DNA from: an uncultured Prevotellaceae bacterium
Lineage (GTDB): Bacteria; Bacteroidota; Bacteroidia; Bacteroidales; Bacteroidaceae
Assembly: GCA_900318815.1 (NCBI GenBank)
Contig: ONMA01000010.1
Coordinates: 62,001 to 126,000, forward strand
Direction: 5' to 3'
DNA: 64,000 nucleotides
Shown: positions 10,737 through 18,576 of the stretch, piece after piece
Layout: each line of letters begins with the position of its first letter
Numbering within the stretch: position 1 is the stretch's first letter
Notes under the pieces: generated by a model
Seen by the model: only the letters and a program-made list of their open reading frames with translations
What the model was told of the DNA's origin: nothing
The model's database searches: none
Position numbers and translations under genes: made by a program

Positions 10737-12005
10737 ATGAACAACATTAAGATTTGTGTTATTGGCCTCGGCTATGTGGGACTGCCACTGGCCCGCCTGT
10801 TCTCTACCAAGTTCGAGACAATTGGTTTCGACATGAACCAGCGACGAGTCGATGCGTTGATGCAGGGTCACGACGCAACGCTCGAGGTGAGCGACGAACT
10901 GTTGCAGGATGCCATCAACAACCACGGGTTTGTCTGCACGACCGACTTGGAGAAGATTCGCAGCTGCAACTTCTATGTGGTGGCCGTGCCCACGCCCGTC
11001 GACGAGGATGACTACCCCGACCTGAGACCTCTCATCGGCGCCAGTGAGACCGTAGGCAAGGTGATTTCCAAAGGCGACATCGTGGTCTACGAGAGTACCG
11101 TCTACCCGGGCGTTACCGAAGAGAAATGTCTGCCCGTGGTGGAGGAGGTGAGCGGAATGAAGTTCAATGTGGACTTCTTTGCCGGCTATTCGCCCGAGCG
11201 CATCAACCCAGGCGATAAACTGCATACCGTGGAGAAAATCAAGAAAGTGACATCGGGCTCTACGCCTGAGATTGCCGACATCGTGGACAGCGTGTACAAT
11301 GCCGTCCTGGTCAACGGTACGCACAAGGCTCCCAGCATCAAGGTGGCTGAGGCTTCGAAAATTATTGAGAACTCGCAGCGAGACGTTAATATTGCCTTCA
11401 TGAACGAGCTGGCACGTATTTTCAATGTCATGGGCATTGATACGCACGACGTCATCGAGGCGGCCTCGTCGAAGTGGAACTTCATCAAGCTCTCGCCGGG
11501 ACTGGTGGGAGGACACTGCATCAGCGTGGATCCCTACTACCTCATCCAGAAGGCACAGGCATACGGCGTGTGGCCTCGCATCATGATGAATGCCCGCCGA
11601 CTGAACGACACGATGGGTGAGTATGTGGCCGAGCAGGTCATCAAGATGATGAACAAGAAGGGCGTGTTGGTGAAGGATGCCAAGATATTGCTCCTCGGTA
11701 TCACGTTCAAGGAGAACTGCCCCGATATCCGTAATACTAAGGTGGTGGACATCTATCGGCACTTGCGCGAATACACGCCGAACATCACCGTCTGCGACCC
11801 TTGGGCCAACAAGGATGCCGTGCTGCATGAGTATAAGCTCGACATCTGTAGCGAACTGCCGCAGGAACAGTTCGATGTCATCATCCTGGCCGTAGCCCAC
11901 AATGAGTTCCTGGCTGTAGACTATCGTAGTCTGAAGAAGGAGGGCGGTGTCGTGTACGACGTGAAGGGCATCCTGCCTCGCGACATCGTTGACGGTCGAC
12001 TGTAA
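10737..12005 (+). CDS. Nucleotide-sugar 6-dehydrogenase (WbpA/WbpO/TviB-like)
   Basis: 422 residues. The N-terminal NAD-binding fold starts ICVIGLGYVGLPLARLF. The central helix IKVAEASKIIENSQRDVNIA and the catalytic-cysteine motif GGHCISVDPYYLI identify the UDP-glucose/GDP-mannose dehydrogenase superfamily. The subgroup resembles enzymes that oxidise C6 of UDP-GlcNAc or UDP-GalNAc to the uronic acid. Together with the WbpB-like enzyme at 4938 this would start a UDP-N-acetylhexosaminuronate route for capsule or O-antigen. A strong hairpin terminator lies 60 bp after the stop. The exact epimer is not determinable by eye. Confidence 0.85.
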   Translation: MNNIKICVIGLGYVGLPLARLFSTKFETIGFDMNQRRVDALMQGHDATLEVSDELLQDAINNHGFVCTTDLEKIRSCNFYVVAVPTPVDEDDYPDLRPLIGASETVGKVISKGDIVVYESTVYPGVTEEKCLPVVEEVSGMKFNVDFFAGYSPERINPGDKLHTVEKIKKVTSGSTPEIADIVDSVYNAVLVNGTHKAPSIKVAEASKIIENSQRDVNIAFMNELARIFNVMGIDTHDVIEAASSKWNFIKLSPGLVGGHCISVDPYYLIQKAQAYGVWPRIMMNARRLNDTMGEYVAEQVIKMMNKKGVLVKDAKILLLGITFKENCPDIRNTKVVDIYRHLREYTPNITVCDPWANKDAVLHEYKLDICSELPQEQFDVIILAVAHNEFLAVDYRSLKKEGGVVYDVKGILPRDIVDGRL

Positions 12006-12011
12006 TCTCGT

Positions 12012-12054
12012 TCCTCCGTACCCCCGTACCTCCGTACCCCCGTACCCCCGTACA
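12012..12054. repeat. Short tandem repeat of CCCCCGTAC-like units
   Basis: Alternating CCTCCGTACC and CCCCGTACC units of about 10 bp fill the space between the dehydrogenase stop and its terminator. Confidence 0.8.
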
Positions 12055-12065
12055 TCAATAAACTG

Positions 12066-12105
12066 GAAATGCAGCCCTTGGGTCACTACCCTTGGGCTGC
12101 ATTTC
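12066..12105. terminator. Bidirectional hairpin terminator
   Basis: A 12-bp perfect stem (GAAATGCAGCCC paired with GGGCTGCATTTC) has an inner 4-bp GGGT/ACCC stem and a small internal loop. It can end the dehydrogenase transcript on the plus strand and the possible small RNA on the minus strand. Confidence 0.8.
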
Positions 12106-12159
12106 TTCTAATATTAATAACTAAAAACCTTGATTCTTAATGAAAAGTGGTCATCGTGC

Positions 12160-12222
12160 TTACTCGAAACACTCCTTGACCGTGGCAGTACGCGTCGTCA
12201 CGACGCCCCTGCACTTCAACAT
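12160..12222 (-). CDS. Possible 20-residue small protein
   Basis: ATG at 12222 opens a frame for MLKCRGVVTTRTATVKECFE ending in TAA, with AAAGGA about 9 nt upstream of the start. It lies inside the putative minus-strand transcript between a promoter-like element and a terminator. Its length is too small for statistical support. It could instead be an accidental frame in a noncoding RNA. Confidence 0.3.
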   Translation of the reverse strand: MLKCRGVVTTRTATVKECFE

Positions 12223-12436
12223 CTTGTTATCCTTTCTATCAATCTTTCTTTACCTAACTAACTAATACAACTACTGACTTTCTTTCTTTGCTTTCTCTCG
12301 CCTTCACAGGCTTTCATTGAAACGAATCTTTTACCTTTTTCAACCTTGCGGTTGATCGCTTTCTGCGAAAACTAACTAATACCTTGTATCTTATTACCTA
12401 ATGAAGATTTCTATGTCCTTTGTTCTTTTGACGATG

Positions 12437-12444
12437 CAAAGGTA
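12437..12444 (-). promoter_or_regulatory. Bacteroidota-type -7 element TACCTTTG
   Basis: TACCTTTGCATC on the minus strand matches the TAnnTTTG consensus. No convincing -33 element was seen. It drives toward the possible small RNA, and no protein gene follows on this strand. Confidence 0.5.
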
Positions 12445-12590
12445 CGAACTTTTTCTCTATCCCGCATCATCTTTTTCCCGTTTTCCTTGAAAAACCGCCT
12501 CATTATTGACTCACGTCAATCAAGCCTGTGTGCGAACACAAGCATATTGTGTTCGTACACGGGCTTACGGAATACCTCTTTTGAGTTTGT

Positions 12591-12828
12591 GCGATTGAAA
12601 GACGCTGAAAGCGTCACCTCTCAATAGCCGTAGGTCGGAACGACCTGCGGATAGAATGTGAGAAGGTACATCGACCCTGAAGGGGTCGCCCATTGCACTG
12701 TTGGGGCAATCCGTACTCACGGTTGCCCTCCCCTTCTTCAGGGTGCTTTCCCCTCTCTTGTCTACTGTCCGCAGGTCGTTCCGACCCACGGCTATTGAGA
12801 GGTGACGCTTTCAGCGTCTTTCAGTCGC
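12591..12828. repeat. Large REP/MITE-like element with 63-bp inverted arms
   Basis: The left arm (12591-12653) and right arm (12766-12828) are reverse complements with 3 mismatches in 63 bp. They enclose about 110 bp that contain smaller GC-rich hairpins. The arms carry palindromic cores AGACGCTGAAAGCGTC and GGTCGGAACGACC. No transposase is present, so it looks like a non-autonomous mobile repeat. The short frames in it mirror each other and are not genes. Confidence 0.8.
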
Positions 12829-12944
12829 ATGAATTTGTTCGAGCTGCGGGTGAAAGTAACAAATTGAACGAAATGGTTTTTTAAAAATTCTTTTATGCCA
12901 ATTTCATTCAACCTTACAGGTCGAATTTGTTTCTGAACAGTTTT

Positions 12945-14438
12945 TTAATTTTTGTTTCCGAGGATGTTGTCGGCGGCTTCGCGTGCCTGATCGTTCAGGT
13001 TGACGTTGCGGTTCACCTTGGCTTCGATGGTTCCGGCACGCATGATGTCGGCCATGTCAACGCCGGTGGCACTCTTCAGTACGTCGAAGGCCTGCTTGAT
13101 GGCCACGGGCACGCCTCCGCTCATGGCGGTGATACCAGCTCCGTCGCCACTTCCACTGTAGATGCTCACGTCCTTGATGCTGCTGATGGGCTTGGCCACG
13201 TTCTCCACCACCTGGGGCAGTACCTCAATCATCATCTGCATCACGGCAGCGTTGTTGTACTTCTTGTAGGCCTCGGCCTTCTTGTCCATGGCCAGCGCCT
13301 CGGCTTCGCCTTTCTTCTGGATGGCGTATGCCTCTGCTTCGCCCTTGGCCTTGATACCGGCGGCCTCCTGTTCTAAGCGGTAGCGGGCGGCATCGCTCTC
13401 GGCGTTCTGGGCCAGTGCGCGCTGCTCAGCCTCGTAGCGCTGGGCCTCGGCTACGCGCTTGCGCTGCTCCAGGTCGGCCTGTGCGTCAATCTCCACCTTG
13501 TACTTGTCGGCATCGGCTTTCTTCTCCACCTCGGCAGCCAACTGGTTCTGCTTGATTTCAATCTGTTCTTTCGAGAGGATTTGCTCGCGCTTTGTTTTCT
13601 CAATCTCGGCCTCTACCGTCTTGATGTTGATGGTCTTCTGCTGTTCCTGCTGCTGAATGGCGTAGGCGGCATCGGCATCGGCCTGGGCGGTGTCGGCCTC
13701 CTTCTTCAGGGCGGCGCGGCGCAGGGCCAGCTCGTTGTTCTTCACGGCAATGGCGGTATCGGCATCCACACGGGCATCATTGCTCTGCTTGTCGGCCTTC
13801 GACACCTCAATCTTCACATCGCGCTCGGCCACGGCACGGTTGATGGCGGCATCCTTCTTGATTTTTGCCGTGTTGTCGGCACCTAAGTCCTTGATGAGAC
13901 CTTCGCGGTCGGTCACGTTCTGGATGTTGCACGAGATGATGTCAATGCCTAACTTGGCCATGTCGGGCGAGGCCTTGGCCATCACCTGGTCGGAGAAACC
14001 GTCGCGGTCGGTGTTCAGCGAGCGCAGGTCCAGCGTACCGATGATTTCGCGCATGTTGCCCTGCAGCGAGTCCTGAAGCTGGGCGGCAATCTCGTCGGGG
14101 CTCATGTTCAGGAAGTTCTTCGCGGCAAGGCGGGTGCCTTCGCTGTTGGGCGTGACGCGGATTTTGGCCACCGCGTCCACGTCGACGTTGATGAAGTCGT
14201 TCGTAGGCACGCTCTCCTCGGTCTTGATGTCAACGGTAATCTGGCCCAGGTAAACGCGGTCCATGCGCTCGAAGAACGGGATGCGGAAACCGCCTGAACC
14301 GATGAGTACGCGCGGCTCCTTGCTGAGTCCGGAGATGATGTAGGCGAATGAAGGCGGGGCCTTGACGTATGAGATGAAGATGAACACAATCAGCACCAGA
14401 ATACCCATGCCGATGTAGACATAAAGTGGATCAATCAT
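12945..14438 (-). CDS. Flotillin/SPFH-domain membrane protein
   Basis: Start ATG 14438 (MIDPLYVYIGMGILVLIVF) is chosen over an upstream frame start that would overlap the epimerase; it leaves a 13-bp gap. The product of about 497 residues has one N-terminal membrane helix (residues 5-25), an SPFH/Band-7 domain (about 35-200) and a long Ala/Glu/Lys-rich coiled coil (about 210-420, many EAEA and KADAD repeats). This is the layout of flotillins and YqiK proteins, which form membrane scaffolds. It is the last gene of the uronic-acid operon. Why a scaffold protein is coupled to nucleotide-sugar enzymes is unclear. Confidence 0.9.
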   Translation of the reverse strand: MIDPLYVYIGMGILVLIVFIFISYVKAPPSFAYIISGLSKEPRVLIGSGGFRIPFFERMDRVYLGQITVDIKTEESVPTNDFINVDVDAVAKIRVTPNSEGTRLAAKNFLNMSPDEIAAQLQDSLQGNMREIIGTLDLRSLNTDRDGFSDQVMAKASPDMAKLGIDIISCNIQNVTDREGLIKDLGADNTAKIKKDAAINRAVAERDVKIEVSKADKQSNDARVDADTAIAVKNNELALRRAALKKEADTAQADADAAYAIQQQEQQKTINIKTVEAEIEKTKREQILSKEQIEIKQNQLAAEVEKKADADKYKVEIDAQADLEQRKRVAEAQRYEAEQRALAQNAESDAARYRLEQEAAGIKAKGEAEAYAIQKKGEAEALAMDKKAEAYKKYNNAAVMQMMIEVLPQVVENVAKPISSIKDVSIYSGSGDGAGITAMSGGVPVAIKQAFDVLKSATGVDMADIMRAGTIEAKVNRNVNLNDQAREAADNILGNKN

Positions 14439-14451
14439 AGTTGTTGGGGTT

Positions 14452-15531
14452 TTATTGGTTAGACAGATAGAATTGCTTGTACCATTCGGCAAACTTACGC
14501 AGGCCCAGGTAGAGTGGTGTCGAGGGCTTGAAACCGTAGTCGCGTTCCAAGGCCGAGGTGTCGGCGTAGGTCACGGGCACGTCGCCTGCCTGCATGGGCA
14601 CCAGCTTCTTGTGGGCCTCGAAGTCGTAGTCCTCGGGCAGTACGCCGGCACGAATCAGCTCCTTCTGGAGCGTGTCGACGAAGTCGAGCAGGTTCTCCGG
14701 GCTGTTGTTACCGATGTTGTAGACGGCGTAGGGAGGCAAGGGCAGGCCGTCTTCGCCGTTCTTCTTATCGGGGGCACCTTGCATGATGCGCACCACGCCC
14801 TCCACGATGTCGTCGACAAAGGTGAAGTCGCGCTTACAGTTGCCGAAGTTGAAAATCTCGATGGTGTCGCCGCGGCGCAGTTTGTTGGTAAACCCGAAGT
14901 AGGCCATGTCGGGACGACCGGCGGGACCGTAGACGGTGAAGAAGCGCAGGCCCGTCGAGGGGATGTTGTAGAGCTTGGAATAGGCGTGAGCCAGCAGCTC
15001 GTTGCTCTTCTTGGTGGCTGCGTAGAGCGAGACGGGGTTGTCCACCTTGTCGTCGGTAGAGTAGGGCACCTTCTTGTTCGAGCCGTAGACCGAGGAGGAA
15101 GAGGCGTAGACCAGGTGCTCCACGGGGTTGTGGCGGCAGGCCTCCAAGATGTTGTAGAAGCCGATGAGGTTCGACTGGATGTAGGCATCGGGATTGGTGA
15201 TGGAGTAGCGCACGCCGGCCTGTGCGGCAAGGTTTACCACCACGGCGGGCTTGTAGTCGGCAAACAGTCCGTCGATGGTTCCCTTGTCGGCAATGTCGCC
15301 CTTGATGAACACCCAGCGGTTGCCATTGGCTTTCTGTTCCTCGTTCTTGGTTTCCAGCTCTTTCAGGCGATACTCCTTCAGACTCACGTCGTAGTAGTCG
15401 TTCATGTTGTCGATGCCCACGATGGTGGCACCTTTCACGTCGTCCAGCAGGCGTTTCACCAGATTGCTCCCGATGAATCCTGCGGCACCAGTCACAAGAA
15501 TGGTCTTGTTGTTCAGTTCAATCTTTTGCAT
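14452..15531 (-). CDS. UDP-glucuronate 4-epimerase-type SDR
   Basis: ATG 15531 (MQKIELNNKTILVTGAAGFI) is preferred over a GTG eight codons upstream. The product of about 359 residues is an extended short-chain dehydrogenase/reductase with the NAD motif TGAAGFIGSNL and the catalytic pair in SLYAATKKSNE. NMNDYYDVSLKEYRL after the second strand and the overall length match the CapI/GAE group that interconverts UDP-GlcA and UDP-GalA. It would accept the product of the sugar kinase plus nucleotidyltransferase encoded upstream. The substrate is inferred from the subgroup, and UDP-glucose epimerisation cannot be excluded. Confidence 0.85.
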   Translation of the reverse strand: MQKIELNNKTILVTGAAGFIGSNLVKRLLDDVKGATIVGIDNMNDYYDVSLKEYRLKELETKNEEQKANGNRWVFIKGDIADKGTIDGLFADYKPAVVVNLAAQAGVRYSITNPDAYIQSNLIGFYNILEACRHNPVEHLVYASSSSVYGSNKKVPYSTDDKVDNPVSLYAATKKSNELLAHAYSKLYNIPSTGLRFFTVYGPAGRPDMAYFGFTNKLRRGDTIEIFNFGNCKRDFTFVDDIVEGVVRIMQGAPDKKNGEDGLPLPPYAVYNIGNNSPENLLDFVDTLQKELIRAGVLPEDYDFEAHKKLVPMQAGDVPVTYADTSALERDYGFKPSTPLYLGLRKFAEWYKQFYLSNQ

Positions 15532-15555
15532 ATTATACTTACTTATGTTTCCCAC

Positions 15556-15830
15556 CTTTTCTTTTTAACCACGAATTTCACTAACCTATATTATTCATGA
15601 AAATTGACCTCATATTCGTATCTTATTCTTTAACATATAATTACCATGTAATTTCTCATATAATTTTCTCCGCATAGAATGAATAATTCAAGCTAATTAA
15701 ACTAATTTTTTCTATTTACTTATTATCCGCATGGCAATTCTTTGCAAGCAAAGCGACCAAGGTCGAGCGCGTGAAATTCGTGAAATTCGTGGTTTTAAAA
15801 GAGTGGGAAAGTTGAGTTGTTATTATTTGT
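15556..15830. other. Intergenic stretch with GAAATTCGT repeats
   Basis: The gap between the epimerase and the nucleotidyltransferase holds a double GTGAAATTCGTGAAATTCGT near 15770, a single related CGAATTTCACT near 15573, and AT-rich sequence. No gene was seen, but the gap is large enough for the epimerase to have its own promoter. Confidence 0.5.
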
Positions 15831-16568
15831 TTAGTGTTTCCCAAATCGTTCTACGGCCTCATAGTACGTGTCTAAGCTGCCGATGTCGAACCGTCCGGCA
15901 CTCATGGGCCAGGCGTGCATCGTGGTATGCTCCACCATGTAGTGAGCCAGGTTGCCCGGAGCATCCTTGCCGCAGCCATTCTCCACCGAGTGGCGCACCA
16001 GCTCTAAGTCCTCCTTCTTATATATATAGAAAGGTGGAACAGCCCAATGGCTCTTGGGCACCTGCGGCTTCTCTTCCATGCCGAGTACGCGCTGGTTGGC
16101 GTCAATCTCCACGACACCCGTGCGTTGCAGTTTCTCGATGCTGGGCTGCTCGTGGCACATGATGCACGAGGTCTGCTTTTCTTTGGCGAAGTCCACGAAC
16201 TCGCGGAACGAGAAGAACAGCAGGTTGTCGGCGGCCACCACCAACAGGTCGTCGTCGAGACCGAGTTTGTCCATGGCCAACAGCAGGTCGCAGACGGCAC
16301 CAAGGCGCGTCTCGTTGGTCTCCGTCCCGTCGTCGATGATGGTAATCGGCTTGTTGTAGTGCAGGCCCGTCTTCCACTCCTCGAAGATGGGCGCAAACTT
16401 ATGGTTGGTCACAATGATGTGTTCGTCAATCTCGGGGATGGTGTCGATGTCGTCGAGCATGCGCCCCAGGATGGTCGAAGTTCCTATCTTCAGCAGGGGC
16501 TTCGGGAAGTTCCGTGTCAGCTCGCCCAGCCTTGTGGCGTAGCCGGCTGCAATGACTATATTCTTCAT
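15831..16568 (-). CDS. Sugar-1-phosphate nucleotidyltransferase
   Basis: 245 residues beginning MKNIVIAAGYATRLGELT, with the nucleotide-binding signature completed by PKPLL. A metal-binding acidic region is present (VAADNLLFF). It belongs to the NTP_transferase family that makes NDP-sugars from NTP and sugar 1-phosphate. It lies 12 bp downstream of the galacturonokinase-like gene, so the likely reaction is UTP plus uronic-acid 1-phosphate to UDP-uronic acid. The family is secure; the specific substrate is inference from the operon. Confidence 0.8.
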   Translation of the reverse strand: MKNIVIAAGYATRLGELTRNFPKPLLKIGTSTILGRMLDDIDTIPEIDEHIIVTNHKFAPIFEEWKTGLHYNKPITIIDDGTETNETRLGAVCDLLLAMDKLGLDDDLLVVAADNLLFFSFREFVDFAKEKQTSCIMCHEQPSIEKLQRTGVVEIDANQRVLGMEEKPQVPKSHWAVPPFYIYKKEDLELVRHSVENGCGKDAPGNLAHYMVEHTTMHAWPMSAGRFDIGSLDTYYEAVERFGKH

Positions 16569-16580
16569 AGTGGTTAGTTG

Positions 16581-17729
16581 TCAGTTGTCAATGAATCTGG
16601 CTCCGTCGTCTGGCTGCACCCAGAACACCTGGAAGGTGCTTTCATACTCAGGGAACTGCTCCAAGTAGCGGCGGGTAAGCTCCTGCTCGATGCTCTCTTG
16701 GCAGGCCGGGTCGACCAGTGCGATGCAGGCTCCCTTGAAGCCAGCGCCTGAAAAACGTCCGCCATAGACGCCGGGCAGCGAGCGCATAATCTCGTAGATG
16801 GCAATCAGTTCGGGCGAACCGCACTCATAGTTGTGGATGGACGACTCGCATGAGTCGAACGACAGCTTGCCGAACAGTTTCATGTTGCCTGTCTCCCATG
16901 CCGTCACGCCCTGGCGCACGCGGCGGTATTCCGAGTAGAAATGCTCGGCGCGGCGGGCAAAGCGGGCGGGCATGGCAATGCGCGTCTTGTCGAACGTGGC
17001 CTTCGGTATGTCGCGGAGGAAGGTCTTGTCGAACGTCTTCAGTGGCTGGTCCAGATAGGCCAGCATGTTCCATGCCGCCGTCTTGCACTCGTAGACGCGC
17101 AGGTTGTAGTCGCTGTTGACCAATGAGCGCGTGAGGCCAGAGAAGAAGATGCCAATGGAGAAGTCGGGCATGTTGGGGTTGCGCCGGATGATGCGCCACT
17201 CGTTCGAGTCGCAGTCTAAGAACAGCAGACCGTCCTTGCGTCCCAGGGCGATGCAGGCTTGGTCCAGCAATCCGTTGTTCAGTCCGATGTACTCGCGTTC
17301 GGCTTCCGAGGCTATCGTCACCACCTCGAAAGGCTGCAGCGTGATGCCGTTGGCCTTGGCGAAGGCCATCACGTAGGCGATGAGCACGGCAGCCGACGAG
17401 GACAGACCGCCTACGGGCAGCGAGCCTTTGATGACGCCCTCAATGCCGTGCGTCAGTTCAAAGCGCTTCTTCAGGGCGTATTTGGCACCGCGGGCATAGT
17501 CGCCCCAGTGGTGTTCCTTCACTTGCGACCGCTGTCCGATGTCGAAGCTGACGTCGCCCTCGAAAGTCATTGACGACAGTTTCACCTGACCGTCTTCACG
17601 AATGTTGAACCACAGGTCGACGCCCTTGTCGATGGCAAATCCCGTTACCAGTCCATGCTGGTGGTCCACGTGGGCTCCAAGGGGGCACACGCGGTACGGG
17701 GAGAAAATATGAAACTGATAAGTATTCAT
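16581..17729 (-). CDS. GHMP kinase of the galactokinase family, galacturonokinase-like
   Basis: 382 residues. The usual galactokinase signature GRxNLIGEHTDY is replaced by SPYRVCPLGAHVDHQHG; from memory this variant is close to plant galacturonic acid kinase (GALAK) rather than to GalK. The ATP-binding loop GGLSSSAAV is intact near residue 110 and the C-terminal motif GRFSGAGFKGACIALVD near 338. It probably phosphorylates C1 of a free uronic acid such as galacturonate. The next two genes could convert the product to UDP-GalA and UDP-GlcA. The stop codon lies in a GACAACTGACAAC string related to the repeat seen near 58.9 kb. The specificity claim needs a phylogeny. Confidence 0.75.
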   Translation of the reverse strand: MNTYQFHIFSPYRVCPLGAHVDHQHGLVTGFAIDKGVDLWFNIREDGQVKLSSMTFEGDVSFDIGQRSQVKEHHWGDYARGAKYALKKRFELTHGIEGVIKGSLPVGGLSSSAAVLIAYVMAFAKANGITLQPFEVVTIASEAEREYIGLNNGLLDQACIALGRKDGLLFLDCDSNEWRIIRRNPNMPDFSIGIFFSGLTRSLVNSDYNLRVYECKTAAWNMLAYLDQPLKTFDKTFLRDIPKATFDKTRIAMPARFARRAEHFYSEYRRVRQGVTAWETGNMKLFGKLSFDSCESSIHNYECGSPELIAIYEIMRSLPGVYGGRFSGAGFKGACIALVDPACQESIEQELTRRYLEQFPEYESTFQVFWVQPDDGARFIDN

Positions 17730-17828
17730 TTCTTTTATAAGAATGATTTAATGATTCGGTTAGTGCATTTCATTTGTGTGGCTTTATGAATTGTTGCTGT
17801 TGCCATGATAATCTCGTTTTTGTCGCTA

Positions 17829-17836
17829 CAAAGTTA
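17829..17836 (-). promoter_or_regulatory. -7 element TAACTTTG for the uronic-acid operon
   Basis: On the minus strand, TTGTAACTTTGTAGCG lies about 100 bp before the kinase start and matches TAnnTTTG. It would give a leader of roughly 90 nt. Confidence 0.6.
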
Positions 17837-17914
17837 CAACTTTATGTTGAAACAGTTACTTTTTATAATAACTTTTTTATCTCATAGCATAATTTTTAAC
17901 AGTGTTCTTCTTAT

Positions 17915-17934
17915 CCTGTGACGGCTGTCACAGG
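17915..17934. other. Perfect 8-bp hairpin or operator-like palindrome
   Basis: CCTGTGAC-GGCT-GTCACAGG is followed by an A-run on the plus strand, so it is not a standard terminator in either direction. It could be a protein-binding palindrome in the divergent region 17730-18576. Confidence 0.4.
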
Positions 17935-17994
17935 AAAAAATTACAAAAATCCCCACTCATCCGTTATAGAAAAGCGGGGAAATCAATATGGATT

Positions 17995-18144
17995 ATGGAT
18001 AAGATTTCCTTCCCCCGCATCACGACTACCGTCCAGGCAGAGCCTTGGGCCGAGGGTCACGTGGCACGCATTACGCCCACCCGCGCCATTTCCACCACGC
18101 CCCGTCAGCATCAAACCATTAAAGCCTGCATACTGCCCAGATGA
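17995..18144 (+). CDS. Small ORF of unknown nature (49 residues)
   Basis: ATG 17995 opens a Thr/Pro/Arg-rich frame (MDKISFPRITTTVQAEPW) ending at a TGA that overlaps the next ATG as ATGA. The overlap suggests coupled translation. However, the protein resembles nothing recognised and the region looks like assorted gene fragments. Confidence 0.25.
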   Translation: MDKISFPRITTTVQAEPWAEGHVARITPTRAISTTPRQHQTIKACILPR

Positions 18145-18311
18145 GCGCACTCGTCAAGAAATACGGCCGCAGGCAGGATGCCGTCATCACCGACTGCTTC
18201 GTAGTCATGCCAGAAGGCGTGACCGACGACGAGGGCAACCGTCGCTACTGCAGGCGAGGCCGCAGTGTTTTTTCGTGCGTGTATTCATCAGGAATCATGA
18301 AACTAACATAA
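18141..18311 (+). CDS. Small ORF of unknown nature (56 residues)
   Basis: It starts at an ATGA overlap with the previous small frame. The peptide opens MSALVKKYGRRQDAVITD and has a plausible folded composition (VVMPEGVTDDEGNRRYCRRG). No family was recognised. It may be a fragment of a larger gene. Confidence 0.25.
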   Translation: MSALVKKYGRRQDAVITDCFVVMPEGVTDDEGNRRYCRRGRSVFSCVYSSGIMKLT

Positions 18312-18322
18312 AGATTAAAAAT

Positions 18323-18466
18323 ATGAGACCAAAACCAAACAGTTTTTCTTCAAGGCTCGCCATGATGCTGCTCACGCTTGTCATGGCTCTCGCGGCGCAG
18401 ACGGCGGGGGCGGCAGACATCACGCAGAACACGGCAGTGGTGATTAGTTCTGACGGGCGAAGATGA
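18323..18466 (+). pseudogene. Remnant of a secreted protein: signal peptide plus about 15 residues
   Basis: ATG 18323 starts a good Prevotella-type signal peptide (MMLLTLVMALAAQTAGAA) and continues ADITQNTAVVIS before a stop at residue 48. This start is typical of long surface or leucine-rich adhesins. Nothing downstream continues it before the ATPase gene, so it is probably the 5' stump of a deleted gene. Confidence 0.5.
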
Positions 18467-18549
18467 AAAAAACAAAGCATCTTCGCTCGCTTTTCCATTA
18501 TAGCTTGTAGTTTTTCCCGCACGATTGCCGTTTATTTAGAAAAAAATCG

Positions 18550-18557
18550 TATCTTTG
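18550..18557 (+). promoter_or_regulatory. -7 element TATCTTTG before the GHKL ATPase gene
   Basis: TTTAGAAAAAAATCGTATCTTTGCACGC lies 20 bp upstream of the ATG. The arrangement is almost the same as the promoter of the BRO gene near 42240, where the TTTAGAAAAAA and TTTGCACGCA parts recur. Confidence 0.7.
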
Positions 18558-18576
18558 CACGCAAATTATAAAGGAA

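Larger units (their letters stand above)
12066..12430 (-). ncRNA. Possible independent small transcript ending at the hairpin
   Basis: On the minus strand a TACCTTTG promoter element (12437-12444) is followed by about 360 nt with no long ORF and then the strong hairpin at 12066-12105. The stretch contains only a 20-codon frame (12160-12222). It could be a regulatory RNA, the leader of a tiny peptide, or the decayed remnant of a gene. No named RNA family was recognised. Confidence 0.4.

Noticed and set aside
10641-12086. 481-codon minus-strand frame over the nucleotide-sugar dehydrogenase
   Set aside because: The plus-strand gene has complete family motifs, whereas the antisense frame is His/Val-rich and has no recognisable domain; it runs through the tandem repeat and terminator.
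12565-12884. Two short frames with a shared GRSDLRLLRGDAFSVFQSH-like stretch
   Set aside because: They are the two arms of the 63-bp inverted repeat read on opposite strands, not paralogous genes.
14455-15600. 381-codon plus-strand frame over the epimerase
   Set aside because: It is an antisense shadow of a well-conserved SDR gene, with Val/Gly/His-rich composition and no motif.
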